Positions 44,891-53,855 of a stretch of DNA of 64,000 nt are shown one piece after another. A model generated the notes under the pieces. It was not told the DNA's origin. It did no database searches and worked only from the letters and a program-made list of their open reading frames with translations. This DNA comes from Candidatus Dormiibacterota bacterium (GTDB lineage Bacteria; Chloroflexota; Dormibacteria; Aeolococcales; Aeolococcaceae): the NCBI GenBank assembly GCA_003153505.1, contig PLZA01000031.1:1-64000 (forward strand), read 5' to 3'. The number at the start of each line of letters is the position of its first letter. The first letter of the stretch is position 1. The position numbers and the translations under genes are program-made.

Positions 44891-45544
44891 CTAACGCAGA
44901 CCCGGCTCGATCAGCCCCGACTCGTAGGCGAGCACCACGGCCTGGACGCGGTCACGCAGTTCCAGCTTGTCCAGGAGATGGGCGACGTGCGTCTTCACCG
45001 TGGTCTCGCCGAGAAAGAGGCGCACGGCGATCTCGCTGTTGCTGAGGCCCCGGGCGATGAGCAGCAGGACCTCACGCTCACGTTCGGTGAGCTGGCGAAG
45101 GTGCGGCGCGTCCGCGTTCGGAGCGTGACCGCTGAACCGCTCGATCAGCCGCCGCGTGACCGAGGGTGCGAGCAGCGCGTCACCCGCCGCGGCGACCCGC
45201 ACGGCGCGAACGATGTCGTCGCTGGTCGCGTCCTTGAGCAGGAATCCCGACGCCCCCGCGCGGAGCGCCTGAAACACGTACTCGTCGAGGTCGAAGGTGG
45301 TCAGGATCACAATCCTCGCCGGACAGCCAGCTGCGGTGACGCGACGCGTCGCCTCGAGGCCGTCGAGAACTGGCATGCGGATATCCATCAGGACGACGTC
45401 CGGGCTCAGTGCCGCCACCGCCGCGATCCCTTCCTCACCGTTCGCAGCGTCGCCCACTACCTCGATGTCGGCTTCCTCGTCGAGGAGGGTGCGCAGGCCG
45501 GCGCGCACCAGTGGCTGATCGTCGACCAGCAGGACGCGAATCAT
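44891..45544 (-). CDS. NarL/FixJ-family response regulator
   Basis: The 217-residue protein begins MIRVLLVDDQPLVRAGLRTL, with phosphoacceptor Asp in DVVLMDIRMPVLDGLE and Lys in GASGFLLKDATSDDIV. The C-terminal LuxR-type DNA-binding domain reads LTEREREVLLLIARGLSNSEIAVRLFLGETTVKTHVAHLLDKLELRDR. It follows the sensor kinase gene with a 4-base overlap. Together they form a complete two-component system with unknown input. Its start is ATG 45544. Confidence 0.94.
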   Translation of the reverse strand: MIRVLLVDDQPLVRAGLRTLLDEEADIEVVGDAANGEEGIAAVAALSPDVVLMDIRMPVLDGLEATRRVTAAGCPARIVILTTFDLDEYVFQALRAGASGFLLKDATSDDIVRAVRVAAAGDALLAPSVTRRLIERFSGHAPNADAPHLRQLTEREREVLLLIARGLSNSEIAVRLFLGETTVKTHVAHLLDKLELRDRVQAVVLAYESGLIEPGLR

Positions 45545-46689
45545 GTGCTCAGCGGTTCGAGGGGGAGCCGGGCCGTAACGTTGAAGCCGTCGCTGGTGCT
45601 GCCGGCTCGAAACTCTCCGTGGAGCATGGCGACTCGTTCGCGCATGCCGGTCAGACCAGAGCCGTCCCCGGAGGGCGTGCGCCCATTGTGTCCGTTGTCG
45701 GTCACCTTGACCGTGAGGTCGTCGCTTCCGTAGTTGATGGCGACCACCGCGTCGTCCGCGCCCGAGTGCCTGAGCACGTTTGTCAGTGATTCCTGAACGA
45801 TGCGATAGGCGGAGAGCTCAACCCCTGGAGCGAGCGGGCGTTGCGTGCCTTCGATGCTGACATGCACAGCGACGCCCGCCTTGCGAACCTGCTCGATCAG
45901 TGCGTCGAGTTGTTGCAGGCTCGGCTGTGGTGCAAGAGCCGCGGTCTCGGCAGAGTTCGCCTTGAGGACCCCGATGGCACGGCGCACGTCGGCGAGCGCA
46001 TCTCGTCCCGTCTGCTCGATCACCTCGAACGCGGCGGCCGCATTTGCAGGGTCGCGACGCGCGAGCCGACGGCCTGCGCTGGCCTGGAGCACCATCACGC
46101 TGAGGCTGTGGGCGATCACATCGTGGAGCTCACGGGCGATGGTGGTGCGTTCGCCGGCCGCCGCCTCGCGGGCGAGAAGCTTCGACTGCTCCTGCAGTTG
46201 CGCCACGTACGCACGCCGTGTGCGCACGCCGTAGCCGAGAATCACCGGCAGCGTAAAGATGATGGCGTTGTAGCCGATGTCCGAGAGATAGACGTGGTGC
46301 TGGCTTCGCCAACCCAACGTGATTCCGGCGCAGAGGCCGATCACGAGCGTGGCGCTCATGACCACGATCCGCCATCCGCTCCGCGCCGACGCATACACCG
46401 TGTACAGCGCGAGCAGGATGGCGAAGTTCTCGACGAACGAGTTCGAGAAACCGGCTAACAGATGCAGGATCAGCGCGGTGCCGATCACCGCGCTGACCAC
46501 GGTCGGGAACATTCGCCGCGCCGTCAGGGGGAGCGTGATGCACACGATGGCGACCACCTGGACCACGCTCAGCGCGCCGGCGTCCTGGAATTCCGCGAGG
46601 CCGGCACTGACCATCAGGACGATGGCGACAGCGCCGTCGGGGACGATCGGAGGCAGTCGGCGAATCCGGTTGATCGAGGCGGTCACCAT
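45541..46689 (-). CDS. Sensor histidine kinase (HisKA_3, NarX/DesK-like)
   Basis: The 382-residue protein has about five or six membrane helices over residues 20-150. The dimerisation motif AGERTTIARELHDVIAHSLSVMVLQASAGRR contains the phosphoacceptor His. The HATPase part includes AYRIVQESLTNVLRHSGAD (N-box), VKVTDNGHNGRTPSGDGSGLTGMRERVAMLHG (G boxes), and ends near VTARLPLEPLST. Its partner regulator follows with a 4-base overlap. The N-terminal domain lacks a large loop, suggesting it senses the membrane or a hydrophobic signal. Confidence 0.93.
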   Translation of the reverse strand: MVTASINRIRRLPPIVPDGAVAIVLMVSAGLAEFQDAGALSVVQVVAIVCITLPLTARRMFPTVVSAVIGTALILHLLAGFSNSFVENFAILLALYTVYASARSGWRIVVMSATLVIGLCAGITLGWRSQHHVYLSDIGYNAIIFTLPVILGYGVRTRRAYVAQLQEQSKLLAREAAAGERTTIARELHDVIAHSLSVMVLQASAGRRLARRDPANAAAAFEVIEQTGRDALADVRRAIGVLKANSAETAALAPQPSLQQLDALIEQVRKAGVAVHVSIEGTQRPLAPGVELSAYRIVQESLTNVLRHSGADDAVVAINYGSDDLTVKVTDNGHNGRTPSGDGSGLTGMRERVAMLHGEFRAGSTSDGFNVTARLPLEPLST

Positions 46690-46758
46690 GCTTGTCGTTC
46701 GAGCCTAGCTCAGTGCCCGAGCGATCGCGTCATCCTTGAGGACGAGCTGTGAGACGCG

Positions 46759-48177
46759 TCAGCGAGTTGCACGCACCGACCGCCGAGCGCGTCGGGGCGT
46801 GTTGGACCATGCGGTATCGATCGCCTTGATCTCACCACTCAATGACGCCGCGGTCGCCACGTAACCGGAGCGAACATAGCGCTCATGGTTGGCTTCCAGC
46901 CGCTGCGGTTCGTAAACGTAGTTGACCATCACCCCGTGCGACTGCCGTCCCCTGGGTGACAGGTCTCCGTCGGGGTTCATACGCGTGAGCCGCGCCCCAT
47001 TGGAAAGGTGGAAATGGGCCACGCTGTCGGCGGTGCGGCCACGGATCTTGACGTGCACGAGGTCGGCGAGCGCCAGTCGCCCGGCTATGCGCGCGACGAC
47101 CGGGGCCTGTGGTCCGGGAGCCTGAAGCAGCTGAGACAGTGCCTCGAGCTCGTCACTCGACGAGGCGAGACGGCGGAGCTCGTCGTGGTGCCCTGCTGTC
47201 AGCGCGCGCAGCCGCTCATCCGTGAAACCGTCAACGTTGTCTCGATCGGCGACCGCTTTGGCCAGGCTCGGCACCGGCGAGAGGGTCGCGAAGGTCCGCA
47301 GCCCGGGCAACTCGACGGAGAGTTCGCGAACCACCTGTTTGATCAGGAAGTTTCCGAACGAGATGCCGCGCAAGCCCGGCTGACAGTCGCTGATCGAGTA
47401 GAAGACCGCGGTGTGGGCCTGAGCTGCATCGGCGATCGATCGTCCGGCCCCGAGGAGGGGGGCGATGGCGGTAGGCAGCTCGCGGGTCAGCGCGATCTCT
47501 ACGAAGATCAACGGTTCTCCGGGAAGCAATGGGTGGAAGAACGCGAAGCACCGGCGGTCAGCCGCCAGGCGGAGCCGGAGGTCGTCCCAGCCGTGAATCT
47601 CGTGGACCGCCTCATAGGCGATCAGCCGCTCCAGGGTCGCCGCCGGCGTCCCCCAGCTGATCTGCTCGAGCCGCAGGAAGCCGCCGTTGAACCAGGACGA
47701 CAGCAGATGGCGGAGGTCGGCATCGACGCAGCGCAGATGCGGTCGCGCGGGGAGCAGGGTGAGCAGCTGTCCGCGCAGTTTCACGAGCGCGGCAGCGCCG
47801 CCGCCGACCATGTTGAGCCGCCGGAAGAGCTCCTGGCGAGGCGCCTCGGTCGCCGCAGCGAGCGCCATCACTGCGTCGTCACCGGGATCGGACCGCCAGC
47901 GCGCAACCGCGGCCGCCACGGCCTCGGGCGGTGGGGAGAACGAGCCGGCCAGGACCTCCAGGAACTCGCTCGTCTCGGCGTTGTTCATCCGCTCCAGGGT
48001 GCGGACCACTTCGGTGGCAAGGGCAAGACCAGAAGCCTCGCCGCGACGAGCGATCAGACGGTCGCAGGTCGCCGCCAGGTTCGCCACTCCGTGAGTCCCG
48101 CCCGCTGCTCGTCCGAGCATGGCGCGACCGCGCTCCGCGACGCCGGTCACGTGCTCCAGCCACGACGGCGGGGTCAT
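46759..48177 (-). CDS. Malonyl-CoA decarboxylase (MatA-like)
   Basis: ATG 48177 overlaps the regulator's stop by 4 bases and gives 472 residues, the usual length. The enzyme turns malonyl-CoA into acetyl-CoA and CO2. The N-terminal helical domain runs to about residue 170. The catalytic part contains CFAFFHPLLPGEPLIFVEIALT, AVFYSISDCQPGLRGISFGNFLIKQVV (the Ser of the active-site pair) and DSVAHFHLSNGARLTRMNPDGD (the His). It is next to a GntR/FadR-type regulator, as in mat operons, and opposite a transport operon. No malonyl-CoA synthetase (MatB) is present; a CoA-transferase may replace it. Confidence 0.92.
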   Translation of the reverse strand: MTPPSWLEHVTGVAERGRAMLGRAAGGTHGVANLAATCDRLIARRGEASGLALATEVVRTLERMNNAETSEFLEVLAGSFSPPPEAVAAAVARWRSDPGDDAVMALAAATEAPRQELFRRLNMVGGGAAALVKLRGQLLTLLPARPHLRCVDADLRHLLSSWFNGGFLRLEQISWGTPAATLERLIAYEAVHEIHGWDDLRLRLAADRRCFAFFHPLLPGEPLIFVEIALTRELPTAIAPLLGAGRSIADAAQAHTAVFYSISDCQPGLRGISFGNFLIKQVVRELSVELPGLRTFATLSPVPSLAKAVADRDNVDGFTDERLRALTAGHHDELRRLASSSDELEALSQLLQAPGPQAPVVARIAGRLALADLVHVKIRGRTADSVAHFHLSNGARLTRMNPDGDLSPRGRQSHGVMVNYVYEPQRLEANHERYVRSGYVATAASLSGEIKAIDTAWSNTPRRARRSVRATR

Positions 48178-48902
48178 GGCGGCGACGCGTCCTCGACGGG
48201 CGGTTCCCATCGGAGCAGCGCAACATCCGCCACCTGGCGCAAATGCGCTCGCATCGCATCGGCCGCGGCTGACGCCTCCTGCGCCTCGATGGCCTCGAGG
48301 ATGCGACGGTGTGCCTGCAACGAGTTCCGCGGCCGGTTCGGCTCGGTGAGGGATTCCAGGCGGGTCTCGTGAATCGCGTCGGCCAGCCCGTCGATCACAT
48401 GCTCGAGCACCTTGTTATTGCCGGCGCGATGCACCGCATGGTGAAACGCGGCATCGCCGTCGATCCCTAACCCGGCAGACGCGATTTCAGCTTCCATTGC
48501 AACGAGTGCCGCGCGCATGGCGGCGAGGTCGTCACTACTGCGCCGGATGGCCGCCAGTTCCGCGAGGCGAACCTCCAGCAATTCGCGAGCCTCGAGGACT
48601 TCCGGAAGACGGGCTCGCCGCTCCACCAGCTTGTGGAGCACGCCGCCGAATCCACGGCTGCGGCGGAGGAAGACGCCGCCGCCGTGGCGCACTTCGATGA
48701 AGCCCTGCGCCTCGAGCACCGCGAGCGCCTGGCGCAGCGACGCCCGGCTGACCTGGAGACGCGACGCCAGCTCGCGCTCGGGCGGAAACCGCTCGCCAAC
48801 CTCGAGGTTGGTGCGGACGACGAACTCCCCCAGGCGCTCGACGAGATCCTCATACAGACGCGTGCGTCCGAGCGGACGGAGCGGTGATGTGTCGAGGGTC
48901 AC
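48174..48902 (-). CDS. GntR-family regulator, FadR/FCD subfamily (MatR-like)
   Basis: The 242-residue protein has an N-terminal winged helix (RLGEFVVRTNLEVGERFPPERELASRLQVSRASLRQALAVLEAQGFIEVRHGGGVFLRR). An FCD effector domain follows with ARELLEVRLAELAAIRRSS, DAAFHHAVHRAGNNKVLEHV and AHRRILEAIEAQEASAAADAMRAHL. The metal-site His residues in the last two segments are present. FCD regulators sense carboxylates or acyl-CoAs. It precedes malonyl-CoA decarboxylase in the same operon and faces the Liv-type importer, so it probably controls both. Confidence 0.92.
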   Translation of the reverse strand: MTLDTSPLRPLGRTRLYEDLVERLGEFVVRTNLEVGERFPPERELASRLQVSRASLRQALAVLEAQGFIEVRHGGGVFLRRSRGFGGVLHKLVERRARLPEVLEARELLEVRLAELAAIRRSSDDLAAMRAALVAMEAEIASAGLGIDGDAAFHHAVHRAGNNKVLEHVIDGLADAIHETRLESLTEPNRPRNSLQAHRRILEAIEAQEASAAADAMRAHLRQVADVALLRWEPPVEDASPP

Positions 48903-49028
48903 GGTGGAGATTATCGCGCAAGAATTGGTCTATCCACCGACCCATTGACATAGTCGTCCACGTCGGAGCAGACTTCCGCCAGTAATCGGGGACGGCCCTA
49001 CAAACGGGCCAATGACGGAGGTTGGACA
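48903..49028. promoter_or_regulatory. Divergent regulatory region between the GntR and Liv operons
   Basis: The 126 bases contain TTGACA at 48945-48950 with CAGACT near 48969, a possible promoter for the Liv operon. The near-palindrome TTGGTCTATCCACCGA at 48925-48940 resembles FadR-type sites (TNGTNNNACNA). GGAGG near 49018 serves the binding protein gene. Confidence 0.35.
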
Positions 49029-50333
49029 GTGTCGCCGACAGCCATGGCCCGGATCCCGCAAACACGTGCTCCGAAACGCCTGCTCACCGGTATCGCGGTG
49101 GCCGTTGTCGTCGCTGCGTGCGGCAGTTCGAGTCCATCCGGCAGCTCGGGTGGGGGCAACGTCAAGACCGACAGCGCCGGGCATGTGTCGTTCGGCGTGC
49201 TCTCCTGTTTCACGGGCCCGCTTGCGGTGCTCGGGCAAGCGATGCTCCAGGGATCGCAGGTCGCGCAGAAGGTCATCAACGATTCGGGCGGAGTGCTGGG
49301 CAAGCAGCTGGACCTGAGCCATGCGGATACGCAGTGCGACGAGGCTGACGCCGTGCCTGCGGTGCGGCAGCTCCTTTCCGCAGACAGTGTGAGTGGCATC
49401 ATCGGCCCGGAGACTCAGGAGATCGCGGCGGTGGCGCCGATCGTGAGCGCGGCCAAGATCCCCACCGAGTTCCAAGGCGGGAGCACCGCGTTCGACAAGA
49501 ACACCAACCAGTATCTCTGGCGCGACAGCCCGTCGGACTCGCAGCTCGGCGTCGCCATGGCGCTCTACGCCCATCAGAAGGGTTACAAGACCGCGGCGCT
49601 GCTCTTCTCGTCAGACATCGCGCAACAGACAATCCCCAAGCCGATCACCGCGACGTGGGAGAAGTTCGGCAACTCCATCGTCTCCAACATCACGGTTGCG
49701 CCCGGGCAGACCTCATATCTCACCGAGGTCCAGCAGATCATCGCCGCGCACCCCGACGTTATCTTCACGCAGCTCGATCCTCAGACTGCTGCGGTCATGT
49801 TCCAGAACTTCAAGGAGCTCGACAATCTCGCCATCCCGATCGTGGGAACGGATGTGACGAGCGGCAACGACTATCTCAAGGCGATCACCTATCCGGTCGC
49901 CCATGATCATCTTGTCTCCGTCTACGGCACCAACGCAACCGGTGCTGCCGCTGACAACTTCGCCGCCGCGTTCGCCGCCCAGAACGGCGCCAATGCGCAA
50001 CCGATCGCCGGCGCCAACTACGCCTATGACGCGGTGCTGAGCCTCGCGCTGGCGATGGACAAAGCCGGCACCACCGATGGTGCGGCGGTCATCGCCGACA
50101 TGAAGCAGGTGACCAACCCACCGGGCACGCCGTGCGACACCTACAAGGCATGCCTCGCGGGTATCAAGGCCGGGACCAAGATCAAGATGGACGGGTCCAG
50201 TGGTGACCTCATCTTCAACGCGTACAACAACGTCTTTGGTCCCTACGGCGCATTCCAGGCCGATGCCACGACGGGAGCCGAAAGTCAGATCGCACTCCTC
50301 TCAGCTTCGGACCTTGCCACAGCTACTCCCTGA
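49029..50333 (+). CDS. Liv-type ABC transporter substrate-binding lipoprotein
   Basis: The GTG at 49029 follows GGAGG. The 434-residue protein begins with a lipoprotein signal ending VAVVVAACGSS (lipobox AAC). The mature part is a periplasmic-binding-protein type I fold: VSFGVLSCFTGPLAVLGQAMLQGSQVAQKVIND, LSHADTQCDEADAVPAVRQLLS and GIIGPETQEIAAVAPIVSAAKIP. Such proteins deliver amino acids, amides or carboxylates to LivHMGF permeases. Four genes of that transporter follow after a strong hairpin. The nearby decarboxylase and CoA-transferase favour an organic acid as ligand; this is inference. Confidence 0.92.
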   Translation: MSPTAMARIPQTRAPKRLLTGIAVAVVVAACGSSSPSGSSGGGNVKTDSAGHVSFGVLSCFTGPLAVLGQAMLQGSQVAQKVINDSGGVLGKQLDLSHADTQCDEADAVPAVRQLLSADSVSGIIGPETQEIAAVAPIVSAAKIPTEFQGGSTAFDKNTNQYLWRDSPSDSQLGVAMALYAHQKGYKTAALLFSSDIAQQTIPKPITATWEKFGNSIVSNITVAPGQTSYLTEVQQIIAAHPDVIFTQLDPQTAAVMFQNFKELDNLAIPIVGTDVTSGNDYLKAITYPVAHDHLVSVYGTNATGAAADNFAAAFAAQNGANAQPIAGANYAYDAVLSLALAMDKAGTTDGAAVIADMKQVTNPPGTPCDTYKACLAGIKAGTKIKMDGSSGDLIFNAYNNVFGPYGAFQADATTGAESQIALLSASDLATATP

Positions 50334-50339
50334 CGCATC

Positions 50340-50374
50340 GGGGGCACCGCGCGAACAGGTCGCGCGGTGCCCCC
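50340..50374 (+). terminator. 15-bp perfect hairpin between the binding protein and permease genes
   Basis: GGGGGCACCGCGCGA (50340-50354) pairs fully with TCGCGCGGTGCCCCC (50360-50374) around ACAGG. It starts 7 bases after the substrate-binding protein's stop and lacks a U-run. It probably ends or stabilises part of the transcripts so that the binding protein is made in excess over the membrane proteins. Confidence 0.75.
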
Positions 50375-50430
50375 GTGACGTCCCCGGCCGTCTCGCGCAC
50401 TGTGCTCGATTCGTGGGCGAGTCAGTCTAG

Positions 50431-51312
50431 ATGCACGAGGCTCTTCTCACGCTCGGCTTCGGTCTGGTGGCGGCCGCGATCCTCTCGTTGTCGGCGCTTG
50501 CTTTCACGCTCGAATACTCCGTTACCAATGTTGCCAACCTCTCGCACGGTGAGATCCTGACCGTCGGCGCGTACTGCGCCTACCTCGTGCAGCAGCACGG
50601 CGGCGGTGTGATCCTCTCCGGGTTGGCCGCAGCCGCCGGCGGGGGAGTCCTCGCACTCGCGGTGCACAATGGTGTGGTCGATCGATTCGTGCGCAAGGGT
50701 ATCGGTGGCCTGCCGACGTTCATCGCGACGCTCGGCGTTTCCCTCGTGATCCAGAACGTCCTCGTGATCATCTTTGGGGCGTCCAACCTGGGCTACGCCG
50801 TACCCCAGGGAGCGCCGCGAACCGTCGGCCCATTCCTGTGGACCGACACCGAGATCCAGATCATGGTCTCGGCGGTGGTGATCACCGCGCTCCTCTACGT
50901 GATCATCCAGCACACCCGATTCGGTAAGTCCCTGCGTGCGGTCTCACAAAACCGTTCGCTGGCAAGGGTTTCCGGGATCAACGCCAACCGTGTTGCGGCG
51001 CTCACCTGGCTGCTCGCCGGGCTGATCGGCGGCTACGCGGGCTTCATTCTCGCCGAAAGCGTCGGCACGTTCAGCCCGTATTCGGGCTTCAGCTTCTTCC
51101 TGATCACGCTCACGGCCGCGGTCGCCGGTGGCCTCGGCAAGGCGGTCGGCACGCTGGTCGGCGGCATCATCGTCGGCATCGCCCTCGAGTTCTTCGGCGG
51201 CTACCTCAGCGCAAGCTACAACCTGGCATTCGCATTCGCGATCCTCTCCCTGGTGATTCTCGTGCGTCCTCGAGGTCTCTTCGTCGGCGGGAGGCGGAGC
51301 GTCTTCGAATGA
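50431..51312 (+). CDS. livH: Liv-type ABC transporter permease LivH
   Basis: The 293-residue protein has eight or nine helices and the LivH markers FTLEYSVTNVANLSHGEILTVGAYCAYLV, GVSLVIQNVLVIIFGASNLGY, and FGKSLRAVSQNRSLARVSGINANRVAALTWLLAGLIGGYAGFIL. The last segment contains the loop contacting the ATPases. It ends RPRGLFVGGRRSVFE. Its stop overlaps the LivM gene by 4 bases. It forms the channel with LivM. Confidence 0.93.
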   Translation: MHEALLTLGFGLVAAAILSLSALAFTLEYSVTNVANLSHGEILTVGAYCAYLVQQHGGGVILSGLAAAAGGGVLALAVHNGVVDRFVRKGIGGLPTFIATLGVSLVIQNVLVIIFGASNLGYAVPQGAPRTVGPFLWTDTEIQIMVSAVVITALLYVIIQHTRFGKSLRAVSQNRSLARVSGINANRVAALTWLLAGLIGGYAGFILAESVGTFSPYSGFSFFLITLTAAVAGGLGKAVGTLVGGIIVGIALEFFGGYLSASYNLAFAFAILSLVILVRPRGLFVGGRRSVFE

Positions 51313-52322
51313 TCGACTACCTGGTCTCGGTCCTCACCGAGGGCTCGATCTTCGCGATCATGGCGCTGGGGCTGAACATCATCTGGGGATGGTCCGGCGA
51401 CTTCGACCTGGCGTTCTACGGCTATGTCGCACTTGGTGCGTACATGACGTTGGTGCTGACCATCGGCCCTGCCACCAGCCCGACGACCTACATCCTTGGG
51501 CTGACCCTCCCGTTCCCGCTCGCTGTCGCGATCGCGGTGGTCTGTTCGATGTTGCTCGCGCTTGTTGTTGGAGCAATCGCCCTGCGCCACCTGCGGGGCA
51601 TCTACTTCTCGATCGTCACGCTCGGCGCGGTGTACGTGCTCTATGTGTTCGCCGGGCAGTTCGTACCCCTGTTCAACGGTTACAACGGGCTGTCCGGCCT
51701 GTTCGACCCGATGGGCGATGTCTTGGGACTCGACTTCTCGGCTTACCCGTTCTTCTATCTCGGACTCTGCGTGGCTGTCCTGTGTGTCGTCCTCGTCCTC
51801 GTCACGCGCTTGAGCGGCAGTCGCTTCGGCCTTGCACTGCGCAGTCTGCGCGAGGATGAGCGCGCGGCGGCTGCCTTCGGACGGAATATCTACGCGATGA
51901 AGCTCAAGGCCTACGTCATCGGGGCGGGCATCGGAGGGTTGGGCGGTGCGCTCTTCGCGGGCTACCTCAGCGCGTTCAACCCGTCCGCCTGGTCACCGGT
52001 CGAAACGATCGTTCTGTACGCCGCGATTCTCGTCGGTGGCCGGGGGAGCAACCGTGGCGTCATCCTTGGGGTCGCCGTCATGGTGATGGGCCTCCAGGAG
52101 GCCACCCGATACCTTCCGGAGATCGCCAACCAGCCGAGCTTCGCGCCGGCCTTCCGGCTCATTCTCACCGGCATCGTCCTGGTGCTGTTCATTCGATTCA
52201 GGCCCCAAGGTCTCCTCCCAGAACACCGCATGCGCGACAAGGACCCGGCCGACACAGGCGGCACAAGCGTCGCTACCGGGAGTGCGGTCGCCGGCGCTAC
52301 GCTCGACACCGGGGCTGCGTGA
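51309..52322 (+). CDS. livM: Liv-type ABC transporter permease LivM
   Basis: The 337-residue protein starts MIDYLVSVLTEGSIFAIMALGLNIIWGWSGDFDLAFYGYVALGAY, typical of LivM, and has about nine helices. The ATPase-contact loop is SRFGLALRSLREDERAAAAFGRNIYAMKLKAYVIGAGIGGLGGALFAG. The C-terminus LFIRFRPQGLLPEHRMR is followed by a Thr/Gly/Ala-rich tail. It overlaps livH and livG by 4 bases each. Confidence 0.93.
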   Translation: MIDYLVSVLTEGSIFAIMALGLNIIWGWSGDFDLAFYGYVALGAYMTLVLTIGPATSPTTYILGLTLPFPLAVAIAVVCSMLLALVVGAIALRHLRGIYFSIVTLGAVYVLYVFAGQFVPLFNGYNGLSGLFDPMGDVLGLDFSAYPFFYLGLCVAVLCVVLVLVTRLSGSRFGLALRSLREDERAAAAFGRNIYAMKLKAYVIGAGIGGLGGALFAGYLSAFNPSAWSPVETIVLYAAILVGGRGSNRGVILGVAVMVMGLQEATRYLPEIANQPSFAPAFRLILTGIVLVLFIRFRPQGLLPEHRMRDKDPADTGGTSVATGSAVAGATLDTGAA

Positions 52323-53107
52323 CCGCGCTGCTCGAGGTGCAGGATCTGCACAAGCACTTCGGTGGCGTGCAGGCGGTCACGGCGTGCTCGTTCACCGCGG
52401 CCGAGGGTCAGATCACCGGGCTCATCGGTCCCAACGGTGCCGGCAAGAGCACGGCCATCGACCTCATCTCGGGCTTCAAGGTCCCCGACACAGGCACGGT
52501 CCGCTTCGAGGGCAAGGAGGTGCAGGGCAAGACGCCGCATGTCATCTCGCGGATGGGCTTGATCCGGACATTCCAGAGCCCGCGCGAGTGGCCCGGGCTG
52601 AGCGTGCTCGAGAATCTCATCCTCGCCCACTTCGAGCCGCGTCGCGAGCGGTTCTGGAGATCGCTCGCCGGCCCGTCTCGGCTCGAAAGGGAGCGCGCCA
52701 ACGACAAGTTGATCCGTGCGCGTGACATTCTCGACGAGTTCGGGCTGTTCCACTTACGCAACGAGCGAGCCGGCATTCTGAGCGGTGGCCAGAAGCGCCT
52801 CCTGGAGTTCGCGCGAATCCGCATGGCGGAGCCGCGCTTGGTGATCCTCGATGAGCCGATGGGCGGCGTCAACCCGGTCCTCGGGGAGCGTATGGCGACC
52901 GCGGTGCTCGGCTTCGTCGCGGCGGGCACGTCGGTCGTCATCGTCGAGCACAACCTCCCCTTCATCGAGCGAGTTACAGACCAGGTCGTGGTGATGGCCG
53001 AGGGACGAGTGATCGCAGAAGGCCCATTCGATCAGCTGCGGGGTAACCCGGCCGTTGTCGACGCCTATCTCGGAGAGATGCCCACCTATGACGACGCTGA
53101 GTCCTGA
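52319..53107 (+). CDS. livG: Liv-type ABC transporter ATPase LivG
   Basis: Starting at GTG 52319, the 262-residue ATPase has Walker A IGPNGAGKSTAIDLISGF, the LivG-typical LIRTFQSPREWPGLSVLENLILA, signature ILSGGQKRLLEFARIRM, Walker B LVILDEPMGGVNPVLGERM and switch His in IVEHNLPFIERVTDQVVVM. The C-terminal MAEGRVIAEGPFDQLRGNPAVVDAYLGE is characteristic of LivG. It pairs with LivF to power the importer. Its 3' end overlaps livF by 20 bases. Confidence 0.94.
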   Translation: MTALLEVQDLHKHFGGVQAVTACSFTAAEGQITGLIGPNGAGKSTAIDLISGFKVPDTGTVRFEGKEVQGKTPHVISRMGLIRTFQSPREWPGLSVLENLILAHFEPRRERFWRSLAGPSRLERERANDKLIRARDILDEFGLFHLRNERAGILSGGQKRLLEFARIRMAEPRLVILDEPMGGVNPVLGERMATAVLGFVAAGTSVVIVEHNLPFIERVTDQVVVMAEGRVIAEGPFDQLRGNPAVVDAYLGEMPTYDDAES

Positions 53108-53843
53108 CCCCGCCGCGTCGCAGGCGGCGACCGTTGCGGCCCTCGACATCGCCGGCCTCACCGCTGGCTATGGCGGTGCCCCGATTGTCGAGAGCGTCAG
53201 CATTCGCGCCCACCGCGGTGCGATCACCGCGATCGTCGGACCCAACGGAGCCGGAAAATCCACACTGCTCAAGGCGATCGCAGGCGTGATCAGTGCGAGC
53301 GCGGGCACCGTGACGGTCGAAGGCAGGGACGCGACCGGACTACCGTCGGAGAAGCTGGTGCGCCGCGGTATCGCGTACGTTCCCCAGGTGGCGAATGTCT
53401 TTCCCCAACTCACCGTCCAGGAGAACCTCGAGATGGGCGGGTACAGCCGGAGGCAGGGGCTGCATGAGCGTGCCGAGGAGTTGTATCAGCTTTTTCCTGA
53501 CCTCAAGCTGGCCCACCGTCGCCACGCAGAGACCTTGAGCGGCGGTCAGCGAACCATGCTCGCCATGGCCCGTGGACTGATGGTCGATCCGGCTGTGCTG
53601 CTCCTCGATGAGCCGTCCGCCGGCCTCTCCCCGAAATTCCAGAGCGCGGTGTGGGAGCGGATCGAGCAGGTGCGCGCCACCAACGTCGCGGTCGTGGTGG
53701 TCGAGCAGAACACTCGCGAGACGCTGCGTCATGCGCAGTGGGTGTACGTCTTGGTGCTCGGGAGGAACCGCCTGGATGGGCCAGGGCGAGACCTGCTCCA
53801 CAACGACGAAGTCGTCAATCTCTATGTCGGCGTGCTGTCCTAG
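53088..53843 (+). CDS. livF: Liv-type ABC transporter ATPase LivF
   Basis: ATG 53088 lies inside the end of livG and follows CGGAGAG; a longer frame from 53055 has no better site. The 250-residue ATPase shows Walker A VGPNGAGKSTLLKAIAGV, GIAYVPQVANVFPQLTVQENLEMGGYSRR (LivF-specific), signature LSGGQRTMLAMARGLM and Walker B VLLLDEPSAGLSPKFQSAVWERI. The switch is in VVVEQNTRETLRHAQWVYVL (Gln-Asn in place of the usual His, as often in LivF). It completes the importer. Confidence 0.93.
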   Translation: MTTLSPDPAASQAATVAALDIAGLTAGYGGAPIVESVSIRAHRGAITAIVGPNGAGKSTLLKAIAGVISASAGTVTVEGRDATGLPSEKLVRRGIAYVPQVANVFPQLTVQENLEMGGYSRRQGLHERAEELYQLFPDLKLAHRRHAETLSGGQRTMLAMARGLMVDPAVLLLDEPSAGLSPKFQSAVWERIEQVRATNVAVVVVEQNTRETLRHAQWVYVLVLGRNRLDGPGRDLLHNDEVVNLYVGVLS

Positions 53844-53855
53844 GGACGCTGCGCG

